Assembly (NCBI GenBank): GCA_963734435.1
Contig: CAVTHA010000010.1
Location: 62,001 to 126,000, forward strand
DNA from: Bog-756 sp963734435
GTDB taxonomy: Bacteria > Actinomycetota > Acidimicrobiia > Acidimicrobiales > RAAP-2
Reading direction: 5' to 3'
DNA length: 64,000 bases
Positions 10,007-20,766 of the stretch are shown here, in pieces. Position 1 is the first letter of the stretch, and the number at the start of each line of letters is the position of its first letter. The notes under the pieces are model-generated. The model saw nothing but the letters and a program-made list of their open reading frames with translations. It was not told where the DNA came from and made no database searches. The position numbers and the translations under genes are program-made.

Positions 10007-11490
10007 ATGCTCGCCTGCGATCGCTGCTGCGACCCTGACCGGCGCCGTGGGCCAGTCGGTCTCGGTCGAGGTCCACGTCTCCAACGGCCTGCCCGGGCTT
10101 CACCATCGTGGGCCTGCCCGACGCCGCCGTGCGCGAGTCGCGCGACCGGGTGCGGGCCGCCCTGCTCTCGAGCGGGCTGCCCTGGCCGCTGCGCCGGGTC
10201 ACCGTCAACCTGGCCCCGTCGGGCGTTCGAAAGGGGGGAGCCGGGCTCGACCTGGCCGTCGCCGTGGGCGTGCTGGTGGCCACGGGCCAACTCCCGCCGG
10301 CGTGCACCGAGAGCGCTCGCCTTCTGCGGCGAGCTCGGGCTGAACGGCTCGTTGCGCCATGTCCCGGGCATGATCGCCCTGGCCGACGCCACGGCGCCCT
10401 TGGAGCTGGTCGTGCCCCTGTGCGACGCCCGGGAGGCCTTCTTGGTCCGCGGCGACGCGGTACACGGCGTGTCGTCGCTGGCCGAGCTGGCCCAGATCCT
10501 GCGGGCCCGGAGCGACGTGGCCCACCATCCCGCCCGCGCCACCCGGCCGCGCCGGCGCCCGATCTGCCCGACCTGGCCGACGTCAGGGGACAGCCCTTCG
10601 GGCGCCACGCCCTCGAGGTGGCGGCCGCCGGTCGGCACCACCTGTTGATGGTGGGCCCGCCGGGATCGGGCAAGACCATGCTGGCCGAGCGCCTGCCGGG
10701 CCTGTTGCCCGCCTTGACCCCCGAGGAGTCGCTGACGGTGACCAGGGTGCACTCCGCGGCCGGGTGCCTCCTCCCCGACGGGGTGCTGGTCAGCCACCCG
10801 CCGTTCCGGGCCCCGCACCACAGCGCCTCGCTGGTGGCGCTGGTCGGCGGGGGCAGCTGGTCGTTGCGCCCCGGCGAGATCAGCCTGGCCACACATGGAG
10901 TGCTCTTCCTCGACGAGATGGGGGAGTTCCCGGTGGCCGCCCTCGAGGCGCTGCGCCAGCCGCTCGAAGAGGGCGTGATCCGGGTGAGCCGGGCCGGCGG
11001 CACCGTCGCCTTTCCGGCCCAGTTCCTCCTGGCCGCGGCCATGAACCCGTGCCCCTGCGGGGAAGGGGTCTTCGACGGCGCCTGCCGCTGCACGGACGCC
11101 GACCGCGCCCGGTACACCCGGCGCCTCTCGGCCCCGCTCCTGGACCGATTCGATCTCGTCGTCCCGCTGGCCCGTCCGGACCCCGACCAGCTGTTGGCGG
11201 ACACCCCCGGCGAGTCCACCGCGGTCTCCGCCGCCCGGGTGGCCGCGGCCCGTGCGCGGGCCGCCGCCCGGGACGGCTCCGGGCACCGGCGAGCCGCCGC
11301 TCCATCCCGAAGGCGGCCGGGCTGCTGGCGGCCAAGCTGCGCGAAGGCGCCCTCACCGCACGGGGACTGCACAAGGTGGCGCGGGTGGCCCGCACGGTGG
11401 CCGACCTGGTCGGAGCCGAGCAGGTCGACGAGGAGCACGTCTGCCGATGCCCTGTGCCTGCGCACCGCCCGCACGGTCGTGACCCGATGA
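10007..11490 (+). CDS. comM: ComM/YifB-family Mg-chelatase-like AAA+ ATPase (frameshifted)
   Basis: About 500 residues. The N-terminal ChlI domain begins SVSVEVHVSNGLPGF.IVGLPDAAVRESRDRV, typical of YifB. Walker A is MVGPPGSGKTMLAERLPGLL, Walker B is GVLFLDEMGEF, followed by AAMNPCPCG and the Cys-containing CRCTDADRARY. Frame changes occur near 10012, 10100, 10320, 10550, 11300 and 11445. ComM is known as a hexameric helicase for branch migration during natural transformation. The stop overlaps the dprA start (ATGA), the usual comM-dprA arrangement. The ATG at 10007 was chosen because homology starts directly after it, one base out of frame. Confidence 0.88.
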
Positions 11491-12592
11491 GCGCGGCGGC
11501 TCAGGGTCCCGAGCCCAGGGCCTGCCCGAGGAGGCCTACGCGGCCGCGCTGGCATCGGTGCCCCAGGTGGGCCCGGCCACGCTGCGCCTGCTGTTGGCGA
11601 CCGACGCCCCGTCCGTGGCCTGGTCGCGGTCGTCGTTCGCCGGCGACGTCGCCCGCATCTGGCAGCGGCACGAGGAGAAGGGGATCGAGGTGTGCTGGCA
11701 CGGCGGACCGGGCTATCCGGCCCGCCTGGAGAACGACCCCGACGCGCCCGGCGGTGCTCTTCTGCCAGGGAGATCCGGAGGCGGTGCGCACGGCATCCGA
11801 CGGTGGCCCTGGTCGGCACCCGGAGCCCGACCCGCTACGGGATCGGCGTGGCGGCGCAGTTCGGGGCCGACCTGGCCGCGCTCGGTGTCAGCGTCGTCTC
11901 CGGCCTGGCCCTCGGGATCGACGGGGCGGCCCACGAAGGGGCCACGGCCTCCGGGCGCGCCGCCCATCGCCGTGGTGGCGGGCGGTCTGGACGATCCCTA
12001 CCCGCGCCGCAACGCCCGGCTCTGGGCCCGGGTGGCCGAACAGGGCGCGGTGTACTCGGAGTCCCCCGCCGGGGTGCGCACCGAGAAGTGGCGCTTCCCG
12101 GTGCGCAACCGCCTCCTGGCCATGCTCAGCGACGTCGTGGTCGTGGTGGAGAGCAGGCATCGGGGAGGGGCGCTCTACACGGTCGAGGCGGCCGCCGCGC
12201 GCGGCATCCCGGTCGGCGCCGTCCCCGGCTCCATCCGCAGCCCGACGTCGGAGGGGACGAACCGCCTCCTGGCCGACGGCTGCTTCCCGGTGTGCGGGGT
12301 CGACGACATTCTGACCGCGCTCGCCCTGCGGGGCGTGTTGCTGCCGGCCGGGCCGCGGCCGCGGCCGGTGCCGTCGCCGGCGACGCCGGTGCCCGCTCCG
12401 GCGTCCGTCCCGAGCGGCGAGTACGGCGGTCCCGATCGAGCCCTCTTCGAGGCGCTCTCCTCCGATCCGGTCTCCCTCGACCATCTGGCCCGGGTGACCG
12501 GGTTGGACCTCCCGGCGCTGTGCGGCGGGCTCGAGCGTCTGGCCCGCGACGGGGTGGCCCGCGACATAGGCGGGTGGTGGGAGAGGACGTAG
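11487..12592 (+). CDS. dprA: DprA/Smf DNA-processing protein (frameshifted)
   Basis: About 365 residues. An N-terminal SAM-like part (AALASVPQVGPATLRLLL) precedes the Rossmann domain: VALVGTRSPTRYG, VVSGLALGIDGAAHEGA, AVVAGGLDDPYPRRN, PVRNRLLAMLSDVVVVVESR and GAVPGSIRSPTSEGTNRLL. After a Pro-rich linker, a C-terminal winged-helix (DPVSLDHLARVTGLDLPAL) ends in GGWWERT. Removing one base near 11750 restores APAVLFCQGDPEAV; other changes lie near 11545, 11790 and 11955. DprA loads RecA on incoming single strands and is coupled to comM here. The last 22 bases recur downstream (see repeat entries). Confidence 0.9.
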
Positions 12593-12603
12593 TCGGCGAC
12601 GCC
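12556..12603 (+). repeat. direct repeat copy A (dprA 3' end)
   Basis: The end of dprA from GGCCCGCGACA to the CGACGCC after the stop recurs about 394 bases downstream (12949-12997) with only a few differences and one gap. A 22-base core, starting GGGTGGTGGGAG and ending GACGTAGT, is identical. Copy A encodes the C-terminal GGWWERT and the stop. Confidence 0.8.
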
Positions 12604-12749
12604 CTCACGCCGTTCGGCAGGAGGCGGAGGTGAACGGACGCATCGACCACGCCGGGCGGCGGTGACGACACTCCCGATGCACCCGTGGCACGTCCCTGTC
12701 GGAGGCCGGCGCACTGGGTCGCTGACAGTCGGAGTCGTACCATCGACTC

Positions 12750-12986
12750 ATGGCAGATGAATCGCAGCAGCAGCAGCTAGCCGACCTCCTGAGAGACGCC
12801 CAGGGGGCGCTGATCGAGTTGGAGGGTCGCTTGCCCGGCGAGAACGAAGACGTCGCGGGAGCACGGCGCTCGTGGGAGAGGGCGACCCGGGCCGTGAGTG
12901 ACGCGCTCGGCGCTGGTGGACACCGAGGACTAACGCCTACGACCGGGCGGCCCGTGACAGACGGGGGGTGGTGGGAGAGGACGTAG
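12750..12986 (+). CDS. small hypothetical protein ending in a dprA-like tail
   Basis: A 78-residue frame starting with ATG. The first ~55 residues are probably helical and polar (QQQQLADLLRDAQGALIELE, then ARRSWERATRAVSDAL), so it could be a coiled-coil or small dimerising protein. The end, GGWWERT, is the same as the end of DprA because copy B of the direct repeat lies here. In the adjacent frame the same bases read ALVDTED followed by NAYDRAARDRRGVVGEDVV, which looks more like natural protein, so the true C-terminus may be in that frame after an extra base. I do not recognise the family. Confidence 0.45.
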   Translation: MADESQQQQLADLLRDAQGALIELEGRLPGENEDVAGARRSWERATRAVSDALGAGGHRGLTPTTGRPVTDGGWWERT

Positions 12987-12997
12987 TGTGCGACGCC
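12949..12997 (+). repeat. direct repeat copy B
   Basis: Second copy of the dprA 3'-end repeat; the 22-base core is identical and includes the same TAG. It overlaps the end of the small frame at 12750 and ends directly before the GTG start of the LLM gene at 12998. Confidence 0.8.
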
Positions 12998-13569
12998 GTG
13001 AAGGGACTGTTCCTGGACGAACGCGACACGGGTACATTGCGGGCCACCGCCGAGACGGGCCGGCCGGGACGGGGTCGACGTCCTCTTCCTGCGCGACGGG
13101 CCCCTGGGTGACGCCATCGTCCTGGCCACCGCCGTGGGGTCGTGGGTCCCGGGCGTCCTGCTCGGCGTGCGCATCGACCTGGGCTCGCAGCCCCACCGGC
13201 ATCCGACGGTGCTGGCCCGCGAAATGACGACGTTCGACCGCGTCAGCGGCGGGCGGGCCGTCCTGGCCTTCACCGGCCCGTTCACCGAGGCCACGGTCGA
13301 AGCGGCCACCTTGTGCCGGGCCATGTGGACTGACGGGGTCGCCGTCGGGACAGGCCCGCACTACCCGGTGGCCGGCGCCATCAACCGACCCCTCCCTGCA
13401 GAGGCCGGGCGGGCCCCCGATCGCCCTGGACCTGACCGATGGCGTCGGGGCAGCACCGCCTCCCGCCGCCCTCCTCGCCCTGTGCGACCTGGTGCTGGTC
13501 CCCGCGGCCCGGCGTCTCCCGACGCCGTGCCACCGGGAGTCGAGGTGTGCGAGATTCAAGATCGCCTGA
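12998..13569 (+). CDS. LLM-class flavin-dependent oxidoreductase, short (frameshifted)
   Basis: About 190 residues, shorter than usual for the family (280-340). It starts VKGLFLDERDTGTLRATAET, continues VDVLFLRDGPLGDAIVLATA, and then shows the luciferase-like core GVRIDLGSQPHRHPTVLARE and DRVSGGRAVLAFTGPF. After another frame change near 13385 it reads GGPPIALDLTDGVGAAPPP and ends LVLVPAARRLPTP. Members of this superfamily use FMN or F420. The short length suggests an unusual, perhaps truncated member: the C-terminal half of the TIM barrel is missing or very divergent. It converges with the PPOX gene. Confidence 0.6.
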
Positions 13570-13626
13570 CGCGACCCGCCCGGGGCGGGGCGGGGCGGGC
13601 TGAGGCGGTGCGGGGCCCTCCGCCTC
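13570..13626. terminator. possible bidirectional GC-rich hairpin between convergent genes
   Basis: The 57 bases between two convergent stops contain CCCGCCCGGGGCGGG with further G-rich and C-rich runs able to form a strong stem. There is no T run, so it would be a non-canonical terminator at best. Confidence 0.3.
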
Positions 13627-14024
13627 CTAGCCCTGCATGGCGATGTGGTCGGTGCGCACGCGCACCTTGATCCGTACCTCACCCTCCTGGCGCATCGGGT
13701 ACGAGTCCACGCCGAGATACTTCTTGGCCAGCGCATCGATGTGGGCGTCGGCCCCGTCGGTCGTGATGTCGACCACGGTCCCGCGCAGGGCGACCACGTT
13801 GTAGGGGTCGTCAGGGTCCACGACCGAGACGGCCACCCGGGGGTCGTTCTCCACGTGGCGCGCCTTGACCCGGCCCTGGGCCGTGTTGAAGAGGAGGTCG
13901 TCGCCGTCCTGGTCGATCCACAGCGGGGTGACCTGGGGGAGCCGTCCTTGCCCAGGGTGGTCAAGGAGGCCAGGACCGGTCGGGCGATGAGCTCGCGGGC
14001 CTTGGCGGAGAGGGAGTCGGCCAT
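13627..14024 (-). CDS. PPOX-class F420-dependent oxidoreductase (frameshifted)
   Basis: About 132 residues with the split-barrel flavin-binding fold of the pyridoxamine-5'-phosphate-oxidase superfamily. It begins MADSLSAKARELIARPVLAS, then VTPLWIDQDGDDLLFNTAQG, VKARHVENDPRVAVSVVDPD and NVVALRGTVVDITTDGADAH, typical of the actinobacterial F420 subgroup, and ends VRTDHIAMQG. One frame change near 13945 separates the first 30 residues from the rest. An AAAGGAACC ribosome site lies 4-5 bases before ATG 14024. Substrate unknown; F420H2-dependent reduction of unsaturated compounds is known for relatives. Confidence 0.85.
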
Positions 14025-14126
14025 CGGTGGTTCCTTTCGCGGAGACGTCGGGGAGGTACGGGTGGTCAGGTGCGGGCTCGGCCCGTACCCGTTCCGACGA
14101 TATCGGGAGCCGACTACGTTCAACGC

Positions 14127-15010
14127 ATGCGCATCGGTGCCCATGTTCGGGCCGGGGAAAGCGGTCCCCGCCCTCGAGCGGGGGGCGGACATCGGGGCCG
14201 AGGTGGTGCAGATCTTCACCCAGAGCCCCCGGGCCTGGAAGCCGACCCAATACGCCGACGAGGTGCTCTACGAGTACCGGGTGGCCCAGGAGAACAGCCC
14301 GGTCATCACCGAGACCTTCTGCCATGCCACCTACCTCATCAACCTGGCCTCGGACCAACCGGACCTGCTCCAGCGCTCGGTGGACTGCCTCGCCGCCAAC
14401 CTGGCCGTCTCGACCGGCATGGGCGCCTCGGGGCTGGTCCTGCACGTGGGGAGTCACAAGGGGAGCGGGTTCGCCGACTGCCTGCCCCAGGTGGTCGACG
14501 CCCTCGGCGGCGTCCTCGAGCGCTTCGACGGCCGCTCGCCCGGCGCCTGCCCCATCCTGCTGGAGAACGCGGCGGGCACCGGCGGCACCGTCGGGCGCAG
14601 CTTCGAGGAGCTGGCCGCCATTCTCGACGCTGCGGGTGGCGCGCTCGCCCCCCGGCTGGGCGTCTGCCTCGATACTCAGCATCTGTGGGCCTCGGGGATC
14701 GGCTACGCCTCGGTGGAGGAGGCCGACGACGTCGTGGCCCACTTCGACGCCGTGATCGGGCTGGACCGGCTGCGCTGCCTGCACCTCAATGACTCCAAGG
14801 TCGAGCTGGGGGCGAATCGGGACCGGCACGCCAACGTGGGCGAGGGGACCATCGGGGCGTTGCACCTGGGCCTGCTGCTCAGCCACCCCGCCCTGATGGA
14901 GCTCCCGGCCATCCTCGAGGTCCCGGGGGAGGGCGACGGGGCGCGTGCGTTGGACGTCGCGGCGGCGCGGGAGGCGGTCCAACTGGGTCTGCACGCGGCG
15001 CCGGTCCTAA
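14127..15010 (+). CDS. nfo: endonuclease IV (AP endonuclease, family 2; frameshifted)
   Basis: About 290 residues with a metal-dependent TIM barrel. The sequence begins MRIGAHV and, after a frame change near 14150, continues GKAVPALERGADIGAEVVQI. Zinc-ligand motifs are visible: LVLHVGSHKG (His), ILLENAAGTG (Glu), VCLDTQHLWASG (Asp, His), LHLNDSK (His, Asp) and RDRHANVGEG (Asp/His), then AILEVPGEGDG (final Glu). It cuts at abasic sites in base excision repair. The 3' end is uncertain: the frame runs into fumC, but a TAA at 15008-15010 in the next frame fits a normal end 10 bases before the fumC GTG. Confidence 0.92.
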
Positions 15011-15020
15011 GCTGGCTCCC

Positions 15021-16407
<1,387 letters not shown>

Positions 16408-16411
<4 letters not shown>

Positions 16412-16706
16412 GCGAGCCCGTCCTGTCCGCCGACGAGGTCGACGCCGCCCTGGCCGAGCAGGGCCTGGCCTGGGAGCGCGTGGGCGACGAGCTGGTCACC
16501 ACGGTCGAGCTCCGCGACTTCGCCGCCGCGCTGGCCTTCGTCAACGCCGTCGGCGCCGCCGGCCGAGGCGGCCGAACCACCATCCCGACATCGACATCCG
16601 CTGGAACAAGGTCCACCTGGTGCTGAGCACCCACAGCGCCGGCGGGCTCACCGTGCTCGATATCGCCCTGGCGGCGGCCATCGACCGCTTGCGCCCGCTG
16701 CGCTGA
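16408..16706 (+). CDS. 4a-hydroxytetrahydrobiopterin dehydratase (PCD/DCoH family; frameshifted)
   Basis: About 98 residues. N-terminal MSEPVLSADEVDAALAE and WERVGDELVTTVELRDF match the family, and the active-site motif reads NHHPDIDIRWNKVHLVLSTH once two extra G bases (about 16561 and 16574) are dropped, which also gives the right frame for the C-terminus TVLDIALAAAIDRL. The enzyme dehydrates the pterin carbinolamine made by aromatic amino acid hydroxylases; in bacteria without such hydroxylases its role is unclear. It overlaps the fumC stop by 4 bases. Confidence 0.9.
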
Positions 16707-16743
16707 GCGGAACCGGGCGACTCGACCGGTCTCGTCGCTCGGG

Positions 16744-17485
16744 CTACTCGACCGGTTCGAGCAGCTCCTGGCGCAGGCGGTCGACCACGTCCTGCGGCAC
16801 GCCCACCTGCGCCGCGTACTCCGCCACGGTCCCGTAGCGCGCCCGGAGATGGGCGAACAGCGCCACCATGTTGGCGGGGTCGGCCGAGAACAACACGTCG
16901 GAGTCGGCGATCACGCTCTTGCCGTCGGGGTACTTCTCGATCAACTTGGCCCGGAGCCGGGCCATGGCGGCGCCGCTGAGCGCGTAGTCGGCGACGACGG
17001 TCTCCTCGGGCACGCCGAGCAACGACAGCACCAGGGCCGAGAGCAGGCCGGTGCGGTCCTTGCCGGCCGTGCAGTGGAACACGGCGGGGCGGGCGTCGGG
17101 GGCGGCCAGGGCGGACAGGGCCCCGATGATCTGGGGCGTGGCGTCATCGAGCATTTCGGTGTACTGGGTGCCGAGGAAGCCCGGTGCCCGCGCAAAGTCC
17201 TCCGCGTCGGGGAGGGCCTTGATGAAGGGGAAGTGGTGGAAGGTCACCGGGTGCGCCTCCACGTTGAAGCGGCTCTGCTCGACCTCTTGGCCCGAGCGCA
17301 GGTCGACCACCGTGCGGATGCCGAGCTCTCGCATCACGTCCAGGTCCGTCTCGGTCAGCTCGCCCAGCCCGTCGGCCCGGAAGAGGACCCGCCACCGCGT
17401 GCGCTGTCCGTCCTCGGTGACGTACCCGCCGAGGTCGCGGAAGTTCACCGCGCCTTGCAGCGGCGATCAGGCGTTCGACGGTCAC
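16744..17485 (-). CDS. protein tyrosine/serine phosphatase (Y_phosphatase3 type), last gene of the psp operon
   Basis: About 245 residues. NFRDLGGYVTEDGQRTRW is the family N-terminal signature and HCTAGKDRTGLLSALVLSLL is the P-loop with catalytic Cys and Arg (HC-x5-R). The C-terminal half is helical (ADYALSGAAMARLRAKLIEK). The open frame begins at NFRD, but the frame change near 17465 links it to VTVERLI, and the GTG at 17485 overlaps the PspAB stop as GTGA, so this is the likely start. Such phosphatases act on phospho-Tyr/Ser or on lipid phosphates. Coupling to pspAB suggests a role in envelope stress, which is inference. Confidence 0.85.
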
Positions 17486-18054
17486 GCGACCGGGAGGTCC
17501 CATAGGGGAAACCATCGGGTCAGGTCCGCTTCCACGGGAAGGTCCGACCCCAGCATGGAGCGGATGCGCAGCTCGAGCTCGGTGTCCCGGCGCTCCTTGT
17601 GGTTGTCCACCGGGGCGAAGGGGTAGAAGGTGCCGCGCTTGTAGAGGTACACGAGGGAGAACGGTCGGGCGTCGGCGGCTGCGCCGGCCTCGGGCACGAA
17701 CCCGAAGACCGAGCACAGGAGCTGCTGGCCCCAGCCGGCCTCGGTGAGCGTGGTGTTGGCCATGTGCGCCTTGGTCACCAGGTCGTCGAGCTCGGGCTCG
17801 GCCAAGAGCAGCCAGCCGTAGCCGAACGAGTCCTGTGTCTGGGTGTACCCGTCGCCGACCAGCTGGGCCACCTCGGCCTGCAGGTCCGCCGAGCCCTGGC
17901 CCGAGGGCGGCTTCCAGCACACGCCGGCGTGGCCCGACGAGACCAGGCCGCCCGCGCTCTGCAGGGTCAGCGCGGCCGTCGGAAGGGCGAAGAGCGCGTC
18001 CAGGTTCGCCTTGACCGGCTTGGTCCGACCCAGCAGGGTGTCGAGAAGTCCCAC
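17482..18054 (-). CDS. pspAB: PspA-associated protein PspAB
   Basis: 190 residues, intact. The sequence MGLLDTLLGRTKPVKANLDA, FALPTAALTLQSAGGLVSSG, SFGYGWLLLAEPELDDLV and FYPFAPVDNHKERRDTELEL matches the PspAB family that accompanies PspA and HtpX in actinobacteria and some archaea. No signal peptide or membrane helix; cytoplasmic. It lies 15 bases after htpX. Known work links these partners to PspA-type membrane stress responses, but the molecular role of PspAB is not settled. Confidence 0.85.
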   Translation of the reverse strand: MGLLDTLLGRTKPVKANLDALFALPTAALTLQSAGGLVSSGHAGVCWKPPSGQGSADLQAEVAQLVGDGYTQTQDSFGYGWLLLAEPELDDLVTKAHMANTTLTEAGWGQQLLCSVFGFVPEAGAAADARPFSLVYLYKRGTFYPFAPVDNHKERRDTELELRIRSMLGSDLPVEADLTRWFPLWDLPVA

Positions 18055-18069
18055 CTCAGGAGCAGGTGC

Positions 18070-19026
18070 TCAGCGGGCTTGGCCGAGCTCGTGCTCCAGC
18101 TGGTCGAGCTGGGCCAAGCGGCGCTCCAAGGTGGGGTGGGTGCGGAACAGGCTGCCGAAGCTGAAGCCCCCGCTCTGGCCCCGCTGCTGGTCCTGCGCGC
18201 TGGTCATCGCCGGCACGATGAAGAAGGCGTTGAACGGCTCGGCGGCGCGGAGGTCCTTGGTCGGGACCCGGCCCATCTCGCCCGAAATTTTGATCAGGGC
18301 CGAGGCCAGCAGGGAGGGCTGCCCGATCAGGATGGCGCCCGACCGGTCGGCGGCCAGCTCGCGGTAGCGGGACAGCGCCATCGTGAGCAGGAAGCTCACG
18401 AAGTAGACGATGACCGAGACCAGCGTGACGATCAATTCGATCATGACCAGCTGCCCGCCGCTGTTGTTGTTGTTCCCGCGGCCGCCACCACCGAAGATCT
18501 CCGAGTAGAACATGACCCGGGTCAAGAGCCCGGCAATCATGCCGAGGCCGCTGGCGATGGTCATCACGGCCACGTCGCGGTGGGCCACATGGGAGATCTC
18601 GTGGGCCAGGACGGCCTCGATCTCGGGCTCGTCGAGACGGCGCAGCAGTCCGGTGGTGGCGCACACCACGGCGGCCTTGGGGCTGCGCCCGGTGGCGAAG
18701 GCGTTGGGCACGTCGGTGTGGGCGATGGCCACCCGGGGCTTGGGCATGTCGGCCAGCGCGCACAGGCGGTCGATCACACCGTGCAGCTCAGGGGCCTCCT
18801 GCGGGGTGACCTCCTTGGCGTGCATGGCGAACATGGCGATCTTGTCGCTGAAGTAGTACTGACAGAACAAGAGCCCGAAGGCGATGACCAGGATGAGAAG
18901 CAGGCTCTTCAAGAAGATGAAGAGGACGCCGATCAAGAGGGCGTAGAGAAGGACGAGGAAGAACCCCGTCATCAGCATGCGTGTCGTCAGCCCCCGATCT
19001 GGCTTGATGTTGTGCGAGAGCGCCAT
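18070..19026 (-). CDS. htpX: HtpX-like M48 zinc metalloprotease
   Basis: 318 residues, intact. Two N-terminal helices (GFFLVLLYALLIGVLFIFL and LLLILVIAFGLLFCQYYF), the zinc motif HEISHVAHRDVAV (HExxH), further helices (IELIVTLVSVIVYFVSFLL) and the third ligand in YRELAADRSGA. The C-terminus PTLERRLAQLDQLEHEL has the usual HPT.ERRL. A loop GGGGRGNNNNSGG is low-complexity. HtpX degrades misfolded membrane proteins. Its ATG overlaps the pspA stop by one base (TAATG). Confidence 0.93.
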   Translation of the reverse strand: MALSHNIKPDRGLTTRMLMTGFFLVLLYALLIGVLFIFLKSLLLILVIAFGLLFCQYYFSDKIAMFAMHAKEVTPQEAPELHGVIDRLCALADMPKPRVAIAHTDVPNAFATGRSPKAAVVCATTGLLRRLDEPEIEAVLAHEISHVAHRDVAVMTIASGLGMIAGLLTRVMFYSEIFGGGGRGNNNNSGGQLVMIELIVTLVSVIVYFVSFLLTMALSRYRELAADRSGAILIGQPSLLASALIKISGEMGRVPTKDLRAAEPFNAFFIVPAMTSAQDQQRGQSGGFSFGSLFRTHPTLERRLAQLDQLEHELGQAR

Positions 19027-19811
19027 TAGTCGGGTGTTCCTCCGTTTCCATTGCCACTTTGCTCGGCGGCCGGCAAGGCCGCCGTGGTGTCGTCCGCCCC
19101 GTCCGCCCCGCCTGTTCCCAGCTCCAACTTCAAGGCAGCCAGCTCGTTGTCCACCTGCGAGGTGGCACTCACCTTGTCGAGCTCTTTTTGGATGTCGTCG
19201 ACCGGCGTGCCGAGATCCGTCAGGGCGCCCGAGGCCAGCAACTCGTCCATGGCGCCGGCCCGTGCCTGCATGCTGGCGATCTTGTCCTGGGCCCGCTGCA
19301 TGGCCTGGCCCGAATCGCCCATGGAGGTCGAGATCCCCGACACGGCCTCGCCGACCTTGGTCGAGGCCTCCGCCGCGGTGTAGCTGGCCTTGAGCGTCTC
19401 CTTCTTCGTGCGGAACTGCTCCACCCGCGTCTGGAGCACCTGGGAGGTTTCGATCAGCTTCTGCTCCTGCTCGCTGATCTGGTCGTGCTGGGTCTTGAGC
19501 TCGGCCAGCTGCTCGCCCAGTGCGGCACGGCGCGACAGCGCCTCGCGGGCCAGGTCCTCGTTGCCCTGCTGGAGGGCGGCCTTGGCCTGCCCCTGCAGCT
19601 TGTCGGCCTGCTTCTGCAACCCCTGGGCCTGAAGCTCGAGCCGCTTACGGGCCGTCGCCACGTCGGCCACGCCCCGGCGCACCTTCTGGAGCTGCTGGAG
19701 CTGCTTCTCATAAGAGAGATCCAGCGTGTCCCGAGGATCTTCCGCCTTGTCCAGGACCTTGTTGGCCTTGGCCTGGAAGATCCCACCGATCCTCTTGAAC
19801 GTGCCTGCCAT
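19026..19811 (-). CDS. pspA: PspA/IM30-family membrane-remodelling protein
   Basis: 261 residues from MAGTFKRIGGIFQAKANKVL. The N-terminal amphipathic helix is followed by long coiled-coil helices (LQQLQKVRRGVADVATARKR; LGEQLAELKTQHDQISEQEQ) and the PspA-typical hinge region ALDEL-like MDELLASG. An in-frame extension upstream to 19904 has no PspA character and runs into the mca start, so I use the ATG at 19811. PspA assembles ESCRT-III-like coats on damaged membranes. First gene of the operon pspA-htpX-pspAB-phosphatase; the promoter must lie within 19812-19905, shared with divergent mca. Confidence 0.93.
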   Translation of the reverse strand: MAGTFKRIGGIFQAKANKVLDKAEDPRDTLDLSYEKQLQQLQKVRRGVADVATARKRLELQAQGLQKQADKLQGQAKAALQQGNEDLAREALSRRAALGEQLAELKTQHDQISEQEQKLIETSQVLQTRVEQFRTKKETLKASYTAAEASTKVGEAVSGISTSMGDSGQAMQRAQDKIASMQARAGAMDELLASGALTDLGTPVDDIQKELDKVSATSQVDNELAALKLELGTGGADGADDTTAALPAAEQSGNGNGGTPD

Positions 19812-19905
19812 ACCAACGAGTGTACGGCTCGGCGGGGCCAATGGGGCAACGGCTGGTGTTCCGGGGCGGCCGGGGCCCGGGAACCCCGCCACTAAGGTCT
19901 CCACG

Positions 19906-20766
19906 GTGCCTCACGATGGACTCTGCCTGCTGTCGGTACACGCGCACCCCGACGACGAGTCCTCCAAGGGCGCGTCGACCGTGGCGCGCTACCACGCCGA
20001 AGGGGTGCGGACGGTCCTGGTGTGCTGCACGGGCGGGGAGGCGGGCGACATCCTCAACCCGGCCATGGACACCCCTGAGGTCCGGGCCGACATCGGGGCG
20101 GTCCGGTTGGCCGAGCTGAAGGCGGCGACGGACATCATCGGCTACGACGAGACGGTGATGCTGGGCTACCGCGATTCGGGCATGCCGGGCACCGAGGCCA
20201 ACGAGGACCCGAAGTCGTTCGCCCAGGCCCCCTTGGACGAGGCGGTCGGGCGCCTGGTGGCGGTGATCAGGCAGGAGCGGCCGCAGGTGATCCTGACCTA
20301 TCCGGAGGACCAGAGCGAGTACCCGCACCCCGACCACCTCCGGGTGCACGAGATCTCCGTGCTGGCTTTCGATGCCGCCGGCCGGGCCGACCGGTTCCCC
20401 GACGCCGGACCCCCCTTCACGCCGTCGAAGCTGTACTACTCGGTGTGGCCGGCCGAGCGGTTCCGCCGGATCCACGCCAAGTTCTTGGAGCTGGGACTCG
20501 AATCACCCTTCAGCGAGGAACGGATGTCCCGGATGACCCGGGAGGACCCCTTCACCACGTCGATCGACGTGAAGGGCTTCGAGGACGTACGCGGCCGGGC
20601 GCTGAAGGCGCATGCGACCCAGGTCGACCCGAACTCCCCGTTCTGGTTCGGCCTACCGCCCGACGTGCTCAAGGACATCGACCCGGTCGATCACTTCCGC
20701 CTGGCCCAAAGCCGGGTCGGACCGGTCGACGTCACTGAGGACGACCTGTTCGCCGGGCTGCGCTGA
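19906..20766 (+). CDS. mca: mycothiol S-conjugate amidase
   Basis: 286 residues, intact. AHPDDESSKGASTVARYHAE is the zinc motif with the Lys after SS that distinguishes Mca from the deacetylase MshB. VCCTGGEAGDILNP, MLGYRDSGMPGTEAN and TYPEDQSEYPHPDHLRVHE (third ligand His) follow. Mca cleaves mycothiol conjugates so that toxic groups leave the cell as mercapturic acids; it implies that the host makes mycothiol. Start GTG 19906 puts VPHDGLCLLSVHAHPDDE at the N-terminus, the normal distance for the family. Divergent from pspA. Confidence 0.93.
   Translation: MPHDGLCLLSVHAHPDDESSKGASTVARYHAEGVRTVLVCCTGGEAGDILNPAMDTPEVRADIGAVRLAELKAATDIIGYDETVMLGYRDSGMPGTEANEDPKSFAQAPLDEAVGRLVAVIRQERPQVILTYPEDQSEYPHPDHLRVHEISVLAFDAAGRADRFPDAGPPFTPSKLYYSVWPAERFRRIHAKFLELGLESPFSEERMSRMTREDPFTTSIDVKGFEDVRGRALKAHATQVDPNSPFWFGLPPDVLKDIDPVDHFRLAQSRVGPVDVTEDDLFAGLR

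Noticed and set aside
9522..11819. 765-residue open frame on the minus strand
   Set aside because: It is the antisense shadow of comM and dprA: Arg/Pro-rich without domains, while the plus strand has clear motifs.
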